Shown here one piece after another: positions 35,078-44,312 of a DNA stretch of 64,000 nucleotides; position 1 is the stretch's first letter; each line of letters opens with the position of its first letter. The position numbers and the translations under genes were made by a program. The stretch lies in NCBI GenBank assembly GCA_027922465.2, contig BQMF02000044.1, positions 1,178,001 through 1,242,000 of the forward strand, read 5' to 3'. The notes beneath the pieces were generated by a model. It saw only the letters and a program-made list of their open reading frames with translations, was not told the origin of the DNA and searched no databases. Origin of the DNA: Turritopsis dohrnii (lineage: Eukaryota > Cnidaria > Hydrozoa > Anthoathecata > Oceaniidae).

Positions 35078-35278
35078 TCAATCGTAAACACCAAATTTAA
35101 CACGTTTTTTCCATGTTTTGCGTTTTCGTTTCTGATTTCTTTTATCGAGGCTACATTTCAAGATAATCATAGCAGCAGCTGTGATTTCAATCTCATCCTC
35201 GCTGTCTGAAGACGTTGTTGAAAGGAAAAATTGCTTACGTGTATCACCTTTCATATAGCAACTTTTTAATATACGCAC
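35078..35278 (-). pseudogene. Remnant of HARBI1-type nuclease N-terminus
   Basis: The frame contains SSDSEDEIEITAAAMIILK, then KRNQKRKRKTWKKRVKFGVYD. HARBI1-like proteins begin with a short acidic/hydrophobic stretch followed by a basic KRRxxWV-P---RR---G-Y(D/H) phrase, which this resembles. Nothing of the DDE nuclease follows, so it is only a remnant within a short Harbinger-derived element. Confidence 0.5.
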
Positions 35279-35325
35279 TACGAGTTCGACAAAAAGTCGA
35301 AAGCAATTAAGGATACGGTATACGT

Positions 35326-37018
35326 TACATACATCAAAAAAATCAAAAAAAATTTTTTTTTCAGTAATCTAATCTAAAAAAGTCTAAATTTTCCAGTGGC
35401 AAAGTTGGTTTTATGATTTTTTTTACAGGAAAGTGGTTTATTTCCAAATAAAAGTTCTCATTCATTAATCGTGATTTTCTTCGTTTGATCTTTTATACAT
35501 TTTATGTAAACATGAATTACGTAAAACTAAATACTCATTTTGAGTTTTTTTACAAACACACTTATGTTTGAATGAACATTATTGCCCCCGCAGCGAGCGT
35601 AAGCGAGCGAGGAGGCATAGTAGTTTCACGAGATAGGCGAATGTCAGTTTCCGATTTTGTTCTTCATCGTCATCATCATCTTCATCCTCCAACTTTTCGT
35701 GTTGACGTTTCATGGTGGTATACATTTATTAGCTGACTTTGCTATTTTCTCGTTTCAAAGCATGGTACTGTAAGTGGGAGACAAAATGTTTTTTCGTATC
35801 TCTTTCCTAATTTATTATCATATTATACTATGTTATTTAGGAAGTTAGACATTTTTCATATTACTTTTGTGTTGGTTTAGTGAAGTGAACAATAAGGATT
35901 TTGAAGCACAGCTTGAAATCTGAAATTTTGCCAACCATACATTTTATTTTTGTATATGTTTTAGCTCTAAATATTTCATTCAATAAACTTTGTTCAACGT
36001 ACTGGCGGATCTTGCCTTAAAAAAGATTATAATTGGATTTCTGTGTATGCAAGAAAGCTATATTACAAATTGTCGTTCTTCGTGTTTTTCTATTTTAACT
36101 GTCCTCCTCGCCAAACCTAATCATACTAGTGTGTGATCATGATCAGCAAAAGCTTTTTACATTTTCTTGTTGTTTTTTTTATAAACATTGGCTACTTTTT
36201 GTTTTGAATCAAAGTTTAAAACGCAGATTTCTAATGGATTTTTTGCTTTGATTTTTTTTTAAAAAGTTTGTTTTTTTTCTTTTGGCTCTTACAGAATTTC
36301 TTTAACAAATCTTGTTTTGATTATAAAAAATGTATCCATAGTTTCAGATCACACATTTCTTTTGTTTGTAGCAAATACTTTCTGATATTACTTGTTAAGC
36401 CTTTATTACACTTTTCGAAAGGTATATTAGCATCAATAAAGTGACTTAGGTCTATAAGTGATAACAAAAAGTAACAAAGGTATGTGCAGATTTTCATCTG
36501 TTTAAGTTTAGATCTAGCAAATTCCAAGTTGGTTTTGAAATACTGCCACCGCTACACTATGCCACATGGTTACACTACTCATTAAAATATTTGTTGTATT
36601 GTAACACTTTTTAACCATTGTTTCATATGAACAATTAATTGTTCTTTTAATTGGAAAAGTTATCCTAAAGAAAGGTTAACTCAATTCCACTGTAAGTGAA
36701 AAACCGTGAAGACCATCCGTCAAGGAGTTTTCAAATCTGATCTCCCATTTCGAAATGATCATGCTCACAATTCTTCTTGTTTTTATTGTGTTTAGTTTAT
36801 ACAATGTTATCAAAAGTTTAAATGTATATATTTGTTACTGTGCAAAGATTTGCAAAAACATTCATCTGAATTTTTCTGAGTTTTCGGACAAAAATTTGTT
36901 TTTGTTTCCGTTGTATAGCTTGCAATGTATAGCTTGCTGTGTGTACACATTGGAATGCTTGAGCGCGGGGGCATTTTTAGCTAAAGCTACATGCTAGTAA
37001 TTAAAATACTTTTAATAA
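35326..37018. other. Interior of the TTAA element, left part
   Basis: No complete gene is supported. Long T runs are common (35340-35370, 36170-36275). A GC-rich inverted motif GAGCGTAAGCGAGC lies at about 35594-35610, unlike its AT-rich surroundings. The open frames at 36321-36527 and 36755-36997 have no recognisable domain and no repeated copy. Confidence 0.5.
35583..35715 (-). other. Short acidic conserved frame with an ATG
   Basis: Minus-strand frame starting MKRQHEKLEDEDDDDD, then EEQNRKLTFAYLVKL and continuing through an unusual GC-rich leucine/arginine stretch (LLARLRSLRG) to a stop. The first 31 residues are shared with the frame at 19559-19660, with synonymous differences. It could be a first coding exon of the TTAA element's lost gene. 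The GC-rich end is not conserved. Confidence 0.4.
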
Positions 37019-37062
37019 TACCTTATCGGGGAAAAAAAAGTCGGGGGTAAGTGACTAATTTT

Positions 37063-37308
37063 TGTTAAAGTTATTTTGCACAGAGAACTTTTCCAATTCT
37101 AACATAGAACTTCTTCAAGTAAAAACTTACATCATGTACAGACTCGTTAAAAACAAGAACGTAAAAAACAAAGATCTATAGAAAAAACTAAACAATGCAA
37201 CACGCTACATACATAAAAAGAAACCAACGCATTGTCGAAATAGAAATAGACATACGTCATACGAGTCACATATTCAGTATAGAAACAATCTTTTGTCTAT
37301 TATCAACA
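37063..37308 (-). repeat. Copia 3' LTR
   Basis: The 246-bp repeat lies downstream of the gag-pol frame. TG...CA ends. Same sequence as 41355-41600. Confidence 0.95.
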
Positions 37309-37340
37309 CTCCCACTTGACGAGTATGGCGAGTCTGACAG

Positions 37341-40300
37341 TCATTTCACACCCAACATGATTCGAAGTTTATCAAATTTCGCTTTGGGTAAGCTTTTCGT
37401 TAAGATATCAGCAACCATTTCATCTGTGGGGCAATATTCGACTTTAATCACTTTCTCTCCAACAGCTTGTCTAACGTAATGAAATTTAATGTCGATGTGC
37501 TTTGTTCTTGAATTCGATCTTGGATTTTTGCTAAGTCCAATAGCACCTTGATTGTCTTCATACAATGTCGTTGGCGTTGTTTGTTTGAACCCAATGTCGT
37601 TCAATAATTGTCGAAGCCAAGTTGCTTCTTGTGCAGCATGACTGAGAGAAATGTACTCAGCTTCTGTAGAGGACAGTGCAATAACAGATTGACGCTGTGA
37701 TCGCCATGTGATTGGAGACCCTCCAATCTGAAAGACGTACCCAGATGTCGACTTTCTGGATATCTTATCACCTGCCCAATCAGCGTCAGTGTAAGCAGAC
37801 AAATTGACTTTATTTGTTTTTGATGCGACAAACTCTAAACAATAGTTCAATGTCCCTTTTATGTAACGAAACACACGTTTGATTCCTTTCCAGTGTTCTT
37901 GGCTAGGGTTAGACATAAACTGGCTTAATACTCCAACTGCATAAGATAGATCAGGTCGTGTACCGATGGAAGCATAGATGAGTGATCCAATAGCAGCTTG
38001 GTAATCCTTGAGATTGACAGGGTGATCTTCTGTGGGCATTTTTTCGAAAAGCTTCCCAGTCTCCATTGGTGTTGATACTGGCTTACACTCATCCATTCCA
38101 AAACGCTTTAGCACATTTTGTAAATAAGCTGTTTGACTGATTCGAAGAATACCTTCTTTACGATCTCGCTTAATTGACATACCAAGGATGTAATTAATTT
38201 CACCTTGATCAACCATATCAAATTCATTCTCGAGATTCTTCTTTTCCTGGTCGAGAAGTTCAAGATCATCAGATGCTAAAATGACATCATCAACATAAAT
38301 AGCAATAATCATCAAAGAGATTCTGTTATTCTCTTTGACACATTTGTAATAAATACATGGATCAGCATCACTAGCGTTATACCCATTTTCTTTCAAATAG
38401 CGATCGATTTTTAAGTTCCACAAACGAGCAGCTTGTTTCAGACCATAGATACTTTTATGAAGCTTGCAAACTTTGCTCGGATCATCGACAAAACCTTTAG
38501 GTTGTTTCATGTAGATTTCTGCATCTAGATCTCCATTTAAAAATGCAGTTTTGACATCCATTTGATGAACATCAAGATTGAGCTCATTACCAATAGCTAA
38601 GACAGTCCTTATAGAATTATATTTGGCAACAGGAGCGAAAGTATCATCAAAATCAATGCCTTGCTTTTGGGAATATCCTTGAGCAACAAGACGAGCTTTG
38701 TGTCTGTTGATTTGACCATCTGCACCACGTTTCTCTTTGAAAACCCAGCGACTACCAACTACATTTTTTCCTTCAGGAAGATCGACTAGATCCCAGGTGC
38801 GATTTTTGATGAGTGAATCCATCTCATCTTGAACAGCTTTACGCCATTGATCAGCTTTGCTGCAACTCATTGCTTCTTCATAGCTGGAAGGCTCATTATT
38901 ACTAACAGCAATGCTAGCATTTTCAACGAAATCCCACCAATTTCCAGTAAGAACACCGAGACGATGAGTTGCTCTTCTCTTGCGTTGAATACGTTGATTG
39001 ATTACGTTAGGGACTTCTCGTGGAATAGCTTGGTCAGGAGCAGCTTGGTGATCAGGTACAGGTTGATCTTCAGGTGCATGGTCAGCAATCTCATCAACAT
39101 TTGAATCAAAGTAAAACTCACAAAGTTCCTCGATAATGTCTCGTTTGGTGAAGTCTCCCACTTTCGGAAATTCCTCTTCAAAAAACAGAACATCATTACT
39201 TCGAATCATTTTTCTTGATTCAGGATTAAATAACTTGTACCCTTTGCTATCACTAGGGTAACCAACGAAGATGCATGAAATAGAACGTTTATCTAATTTG
39301 TTCTTTTGGTTTTCAGAAGGCACGTGAACCATAGCTTTGCAACCGAAAACTCGTAAGTGGTGTACGGTAGGCTTCCTTTTAAACCAGCATTCGAATGGTG
39401 TTTGATCTTTCAATTTCGACGTTGGACTGCGATTTCGAACGTAAACCGCTGTTGCAACCGCTTCAGCCCAAAACTCCAAGCCTAGGTTAGTTTGATGAAG
39501 CATTGATCTCGCTAAATCGAGGATGGTACGATTCATTCTCTCGGAAACACCATTTTGCTGTGGCGAATAAGGAATCGTAAACTCTCGTTGGATCCCTTTA
39601 TCTTTACAAAACTGATTAAACTCATTTGAAGTGTATTCTCTACCATTGTCGGAGCGGAGTCTCTTAATTTTACGACCTGCAGCATTTTCCATCAAAGCAA
39701 CATACTCTTTGAATTTCGACAGTGTTTCACTTTTAGCCTTCATAGTGTATAGTACGGTATATCTGGAAAAGTCATCGATGAAGGTAACAAAATATTTCGA
39801 TCCTCCCACTGAATCAATACTCATAGGTCCACAGACGTCACTGTGGATCAACTCCAAAGGTTGCTCAGTTTCAGATTCTGACCTTTTTGGAAATGAATTT
39901 CGGTGTTGTTTTCCAACTGCACAGCCTTCACACTTTAGGTCACTCATCTCTTTAGGATCGATCTGCAAACCAGTAACTAATTCTTTGTCATTTAAGGATT
40001 TTAAACTTTCATAACCTAAATGACCATATCGTTGGTGCCATAAATGTAAGGATTGCGGTTTGGTTGCCTTTCCAATGCAACAAGTTTCATTAAAATCCAC
40101 AGTATTGAGTTTATACAATTTGCCATGTTTATGGCCAATAACGTAATCCTTCCCATCGATATTAATACCACATGATTGTCCCTGGAACTCAACAACAGCA
40201 CCCTTCTCCGTAACAGACGGCAGTGAGAAAAGTTTGTTTTGCAATTTCGGCACGTAAAGAACGTCCTTCAAAACAATATCGACTTTTTCATCTTTATTCA

Positions 40301-41270
40301 GCACGGTTAAATGCACTTCCCCTTTTCCATACGAATACAGACAACTATTATCTGCTAATTGAATGCACAATGGTTGATTGAACTTATGAAAGTTTTTAAT
40401 GCTTTTCCTCTCATAAGTCATATGTTGAGATGCTCCAGAATCTATCCACCATTCTTCTCCATTATTCGGATTAGAGGACACGAGAGCGATTTCTGGCGAC
40501 TGATCAGTCTGGTTAGACAAATTTGCTTTTTGTTTGGCATTTTCATCACGCTTTTTCTTGGTACAATCTCGGGCATAATGGTTTTTTCCTTTACAATAAT
40601 GACATATAAACTCTTTCGGTTTTTTCGGATCTTTCGGATTTTTAGTGAAAAGAGCATCCTTAACTCTGTCCTTTGACGCAGGAAATTTCATCTTTTCAGC
40701 TTCATGAATTAAACGGTCACGGACATACTCCCATGTCAAATTATCTTCAGCAATGGTTTCCAATGCAGTTATTAGAAAATTAAATTCTTCAGTAAGACTA
40801 CTTATCAAAATGATGACTAAATCGTGTTCAGCTATAGGATCGCCTATTGCTTCTAAATGTTCCGCAATCGTCTTGACAGAATTGATATGTTCAACCATAT
40901 CACCACCTTTCTGTAACTTTGCTGAATACAACTTTCTTCGCAGCTGTATTTTTCTCGAAAGTGTCTTCTGCTGGAAATGTTTTGCTAAGCTATCCCAAGC
41001 TTCCTTTCCAGTTTCAGCAGAACGTACATAGATTTGGAGATTAGTCGAGATTGATAAACAAACACTAGCAAGAGCAAGATTCTCTCTCTTTTTAAATTTA
41101 CGTTTCTCTTCTTCATCACCAGCTTCGTTTAAAACTTCGGAACCATTCACAATCTCCCAGAGATCTCTTCCGATTAAAAACATTTTCATATTAAACTTCC
41201 ACGTATGGTAGTTCTCAGCTGTAAGTTTCTCAAATTTAAAGTCAAATTCCTTATCAGCAGCCATAGCCAT
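37341..41270 (-). CDS. Copia gag-pol polyprotein, 1309 residues
   Basis: Single frame with all domains in Copia order. The gag part (1-220) is followed by a zinc knuckle CHYCKGKNHYARDC (223-236) and an aspartic protease with IDSGASQHM (about 276-284). The integrase has H409, H416 (or H412), C447, C450 and the catalytic triad D478 (HSDVCGP), D541 (SDNGREY), E577 (SERMNR); D541 and E577 are separated by 35 residues. Reverse transcriptase (about 810-1070) has YVDD at 992-995, and RNase H (about 1160-1300) has TDADWAGD, SSTEAEY and YEDNQGAI. Integrase before reverse transcriptase is diagnostic for Ty1/copia. All catalytic residues are kept and no stop or shift interrupts the frame. There is no visible gag/pol shift or leaky stop, so relative gag dosage would need another mechanism such as splicing. 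The start MAMAADKEF lies 84 bases after the 5' LTR. Confidence 0.95.
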   Translation of the reverse strand: MAMAADKEFDFKFEKLTAENYHTWKFNMKMFLIGRDLWEIVNGSEVLNEAGDEEEKRKFKKRENLALASVCLSISTNLQIYVRSAETGKEAWDSLAKHFQQKTLSRKIQLRRKLYSAKLQKGGDMVEHINSVKTIAEHLEAIGDPIAEHDLVIILISSLTEEFNFLITALETIAEDNLTWEYVRDRLIHEAEKMKFPASKDRVKDALFTKNPKDPKKPKEFICHYCKGKNHYARDCTKKKRDENAKQKANLSNQTDQSPEIALVSSNPNNGEEWWIDSGASQHMTYERKSIKNFHKFNQPLCIQLADNSCLYSYGKGEVHLTVLNKDEKVDIVLKDVLYVPKLQNKLFSLPSVTEKGAVVEFQGQSCGINIDGKDYVIGHKHGKLYKLNTVDFNETCCIGKATKPQSLHLWHQRYGHLGYESLKSLNDKELVTGLQIDPKEMSDLKCEGCAVGKQHRNSFPKRSESETEQPLELIHSDVCGPMSIDSVGGSKYFVTFIDDFSRYTVLYTMKAKSETLSKFKEYVALMENAAGRKIKRLRSDNGREYTSNEFNQFCKDKGIQREFTIPYSPQQNGVSERMNRTILDLARSMLHQTNLGLEFWAEAVATAVYVRNRSPTSKLKDQTPFECWFKRKPTVHHLRVFGCKAMVHVPSENQKNKLDKRSISCIFVGYPSDSKGYKLFNPESRKMIRSNDVLFFEEEFPKVGDFTKRDIIEELCEFYFDSNVDEIADHAPEDQPVPDHQAAPDQAIPREVPNVINQRIQRKRRATHRLGVLTGNWWDFVENASIAVSNNEPSSYEEAMSCSKADQWRKAVQDEMDSLIKNRTWDLVDLPEGKNVVGSRWVFKEKRGADGQINRHKARLVAQGYSQKQGIDFDDTFAPVAKYNSIRTVLAIGNELNLDVHQMDVKTAFLNGDLDAEIYMKQPKGFVDDPSKVCKLHKSIYGLKQAARLWNLKIDRYLKENGYNASDADPCIYYKCVKENNRISLMIIAIYVDDVILASDDLELLDQEKKNLENEFDMVDQGEINYILGMSIKRDRKEGILRISQTAYLQNVLKRFGMDECKPVSTPMETGKLFEKMPTEDHPVNLKDYQAAIGSLIYASIGTRPDLSYAVGVLSQFMSNPSQEHWKGIKRVFRYIKGTLNYCLEFVASKTNKVNLSAYTDADWAGDKISRKSTSGYVFQIGGSPITWRSQRQSVIALSSTEAEYISLSHAAQEATWLRQLLNDIGFKQTTPTTLYEDNQGAIGLSKNPRSNSRTKHIDIKFHYVRQAVGEKVIKVEYCPTDEMVADILTKSLPKAKFDKLRIMLGVK

Positions 41271-41340
41271 AATCAGCGAAAGTAATACTATACTGGATCA
41301 AGATATAACATAAACTTCGTGTTTTAAAACATGCGGTTGT

Positions 41341-41354
41341 CTGGGCCCATAACC
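41341..41354 (-). other. Copia primer-binding site, half-tRNA type
   Basis: Minus-strand GGTTATGGGCCCAG directly abuts the 5' LTR. It is complementary to the anticodon arm (CUGGGCCCAUAACC) of initiator methionine tRNA rather than to its 3' acceptor end. This internal half-tRNA priming is known from Drosophila copia. Confidence 0.85.
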
Positions 41355-41600
41355 TGTTAAAGTTATTTTGCACAGAGAACTTTTCCAATTCTAACATAGA
41401 ACTTCTTCAAGTAAAAACTTACATCATGTACAGACTCGTTAAAAACAAGAACGTAAAAAACAAAGATCTATAGAAAAAACTAAACAATGCAACACGCTAC
41501 ATACATAAAAAGAAACCAACGCATTGTCGAAATAGAAATAGACATACGTCATACGAGTCACATATTCAGTATAGAAACAATCTTTTGTCTATTATCAACA
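41355..41600 (-). repeat. Copia 5' LTR
   Basis: The 246-bp repeat lies upstream of the gag-pol frame and would carry the promoter. No difference from 37063-37308 was found by eye. Confidence 0.95.
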
Positions 41601-41781
41601 ATTTTTTGGGCTAGTGACTAAAATTTTCCCCGACCAAATTTTCCCCCGACTTTTCAACACCCGTCCAAAAACTTCACCCGATTTTTCATTTCCCCGTCCA
41701 AAAATTTTCCCCGGTTTTTTTACTCCCGCCCAAAACTTTTCCCCGATTTTTTAGTCCCCGACCGAAACTTTTCCCCGATTT

Positions 41782-42045
41782 TTGATAATCTCAAGTAGAG
41801 TCTATCTATCGATTTTCGACTGGAATTATGACGGTCAAGCAAAGGAAGGGGAATCGAATGAAGTTGAATCAGTCAATGAGGACGATACAGATTTTTCTGT
41901 TACGATTAAGGGAAACAAAATTGATGTCAGTGAAAATAAAATGGATGTCAGTGAAGATATAATTGATGTTTGTGAAAGCAATATGGATGCCAGTGATGAA
42001 AATAATGACGATCAAACCTCAAAAACTGTTATTGTATTAGATTGA
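41782..42045 (+). other. Low-complexity acidic frame in the foldback element
   Basis: The frame has a repeated DVSENKMDVSED, IDVCESNMDASD motif of about nine residues, reflecting a short tandem DNA repeat (GATGTCAGTGAA variants). It ends TVIVLD. No domain is recognised; it may be the degraded end of a transposon gene or chance. Confidence 0.3.
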
Positions 42046-42309
42046 ACTCTTAATTAGTTATTTTGTAATATAATTTTTAGTTCAAATTGAAAGTGTCGAC
42101 AAAAATTGTGTTCGATTTTCTACTTGTATTGCAAATTTTGGTCGGGGAAAAGTGACTTATTTCGAAATTTTAGTCGGGGAAAAGCGACTAATTTCGAAAT
42201 TTTAGTCGGGGAAAAGTGACTAAAATTTCTCGAGGTGACTAAATTTTTCCCCGACCAAAATTTTCCCCGACTAAAATAAATCCCGACTTTTTTTTCCCCG
42301 ATAAGGTAG

Positions 42310-43137
42310 TATACCTGTTAGGTGTTTGGTCTTCATTATGATCATGTTGAAGGTGTGATCTTTTGCAAAACTTTCAAAACGCTTTTTCTCCGTGTTTGTT
42401 TTTTAGCAAAGTTCCTACTACATTTTGGGTCTCTTTTACAAAACTAAAAAAGCTCTGTGGGAGAGACCGCCACCACGTTCAAGCACATAGATTTTTCTAA
42501 AATCGTTTTTTTTTTTTTGTTTTTCCGAAATACTAGTCATTCCCAAGATATAACAATATAAAGTAAAAGTTTGGATGGAAAAAAATTCACTTTTCAGGAA
42601 AAATTAAATAACAGGGAAATGAGGGTTTTAGAAAGAATAATAAAAAAACCGTTTTTACTCACATCTTTTGTGATTCTATCAAGAGTGGAATGAGCACTGG
42701 AAACTGAGTAGTTTTGTAAATGGAGCGGCTTTTGTGAAGACGGGGTGTTAATTTTCCAAGCCTTTTTTCTCTTTACTAATACAAAATTTTCTAGTAACCT
42801 TAACATTATTTGATAGCTTATAAAAAATGCTTTCCAGTGATATATAATATATAGCAAACATTTATTTATTGTTGGAAAAAAAATCGAGTTTGTTATAATT
42901 ACACTCATGACGTATACCGTATCCTTAATCGACTCTTGTATCACAGGCTTTTCGCAACCTTCCACAATCGGCACAATTTTTAAAAAATCTCTGTGAACGA
43001 GTATAAAAAGTAGTGAAATTACGCACACAACACAAACAGAATCAGACTACAACCGCTGACCAACATAATGTTAATAATACTAATACATATGGACGACTGT
43101 AGAGTATCATATAAAATTTCATAGTCATTTTTCGTAA
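42310..43137. other. Right interior of TTAA element and spacer before TIR element
   Basis: No gene is supported. The minus-strand frame 42594-43028 runs across the boundaries of two nested elements (42924, 42949), so it cannot be an original gene. Confidence 0.6.
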
Positions 43138-43510
43138 AGGGATCCCAACATGAAATTCAAAATTTTCAAAATGAACACAAAATCGAAAAATAAATAACAA
43201 ACATTACCATCATAATAACAGTTCGCATTTGATTATGTTCAATACTACAAATTATTTTTATAAAAAACATTCAAAACGTGCGCTATAATCGCCATATTGT
43301 TTTAATAATATAAAGAGTAGGTTCCAGTCTTTTGTCCAGCGGTTTCTATTTATGACGTCAGGTATACCATATGAACTCGCTGATTATGTATTGAATGTAA
43401 TGTTCTTTTTCAAATAAAAAACCTGTGTGATTTCTTATCAAAGTTATCTATGTTATAGAAGTTTCTTTTTCTAAATTTTGAGTTTTTGAAAATAATTTCA
43501 CAAAAATAAA

Positions 43511-44251
43511 ATGTCAATATCTCCATATCAGTTTGAGCCGAAATGTCGAAATGATTCAGTTTCCAGTTGGGAAACATACGACGAAGAAACAGTAAGTGAT
43601 TCTGAACAGACAACAGCAAGACGTTTCTCTTTGGTGTAAATGCTTAAAATGTAAAGCAATGTTGATCAACAAGGAATGTTTATGCTGTACAGAAGTGGAT
43701 GAAATCAAGTACAACAAGTTAGATGAAGGCGAGTACGCTAATACAGTTCATGACAAATCGTACCCACCTCAGTATTTTTAAAATTATATTTAACTCCTTA
43801 TTGTAACCTTTTTAGAAATAAAATGGATAACTGATCACGAGGGATTTGCTCCAACCTGCTTAAACAAATGGGTTTTATGGGCAGCTCTCGTTTCTATGAA
43901 AGACAGGGAAGAATGCCACTTGCCACCTCAAACAGATGTACCTAATAGGTACACTGATTTCTTCCTTTTGTGTTTGTTTCCATAACAGAACAGTTTTGTT
44001 TATGAATTGCTAACATCTTTAGGACGTATCGATATGCTGCCTATAGACAATTTTCATGGTTTATCTACACGAAGCTTGGAAGATATGTACGAAGAGTAAT
44101 CCCTGCTTGTGCAGTCTCCAAGATAAGGGAAACATTCCCAGAACCAGATGGACAGTATGTCAACTTTGAAGGTGATGACGAAGGGGCGGATGCGTTATCA
44201 GAAGTAAAGTCGGCATGGGAATGGATGTGTCATGAACAAGCTGAGGGATAG
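43511..44251 (+). pseudogene. P2X7-type cytosolic zinc-binding domain protein in a transposon
   Basis: Begins MSISPYQFEPKC, continues to SDSEQ, then after a one-base register change reads DVSLWCKCLKCKAM, NKECLCC. An intron with unclear donor ends at the acceptor TTTTTAG (43815). Exon 43816-43948 reads ITDHEGFAPTCLNKWVL. A GT-AG intron (43949-44022) is followed by exon 44023-44251 with YRYAAYRQFSWFIY, RRVIPACAVSKIRETFPEP, GQYVNFEG and the end EQAEG. The W-C-C-C / ECxCC cysteines, HEGF, YRxAYRQF and (V/I)IPxCxVxxIRxxFP phrases are the signature of the intracellular 'ballast' domain of P2X7 receptors, which binds zinc and guanine nucleotide; in invertebrates it often occurs without a channel. 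No membrane segment is seen. The frameshift before WCKC (about 43560-43600) makes this copy probably inactive unless the reading is an assembly error. It ends 61 bases from the convergent transposase gene. Confidence 0.7.
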
Positions 44252-44312
44252 ACTAAAGCACAATTGCCTTTTATGCTAAAAAGAATTAAATAAGTTAAAT
44301 CACAACAATTGT

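Larger units (their letters stand above)
37063..41600 (-). mobile_element. Complete Ty1/copia-type LTR retrotransposon
   Basis: Two 246-bp LTRs (37063-37308 and 41355-41600) look identical base by base. Each starts TGTTGATAATAG and ends CTTTAACA when read on the minus strand. ATTTT is duplicated on both sides (37058-37062, 41601-41605). A primer-binding site follows the 5' LTR and a purine tract (AAGTGGGAG, complement of 37309-37317) precedes the 3' LTR. One uninterrupted gag-pol frame fills the interior. Identical LTRs and the open frame indicate a recent, potentially active insertion. Confidence 0.95.
37021..42306. mobile_element. TA-flanked foldback element, third shell of the nest
   Basis: Ends CCTTATCGGGG and CCCCGATAAGG, continued by an A run then GTCGGG and its complement, with TA on both sides (37019-37020, 42307-42308). 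Around the Copia insertion the remaining sequence (37021-37062 and 41606-42306) holds many CCCCGA(C/T)TTTT and TCGGGGAAAAGTGACTAA motifs in opposite orientations. The only open frame (41782-42045) is a low-complexity repeat. No transposase seen. Confidence 0.8.
35311..42924. mobile_element. TTAA-flanked TIR element, second shell of the nest
   Basis: Perfect 15-bp ends, GGATACGGTATACGT at 35311-35325 and its complement at 42910-42924, are flanked by TTAA on both sides (35307-35310, 42925-42928). Removing it restores the Harbinger-like TIR. A TTAA target is typical of piggyBac and Kolobok. The element proper (35311-37020 plus 42307-42924, about 2.3 kb) has no recognisable transposase; it holds an acidic short frame (35715-35620) and long T and A runs. 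Confidence 0.85.
34655..42949. mobile_element. Harbinger-like element, outermost shell of a four-level nest
   Basis: Terminal inverted repeats AGCCGGTGATACACGAGTCG (left) and the complement of AGCCTGTGATACAAGAGTCG (right), continuing into GATTAATTGCTTTCGAC on both sides once the TTAA insertion is removed. TTT is duplicated (34652-34654, 42950-42952). The element proper is 34655-35310 plus 42929-42949, about 680 bp. It carries a short remnant of a Harbinger-type protein (35278-35078, minus). A 3-bp TSD and this remnant support the PIF/Harbinger assignment. Confidence 0.75.

Noticed and set aside
37195..41031. Plus-strand frames of 91-127 codons across the Copia element
   Set aside because: Antisense shadows of the intact gag-pol frame.
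42594..43028. 144-codon minus-strand frame
   Set aside because: It crosses the right boundaries of two nested transposons (42924 and 42949), so it arose by insertion and is not an ancestral gene.
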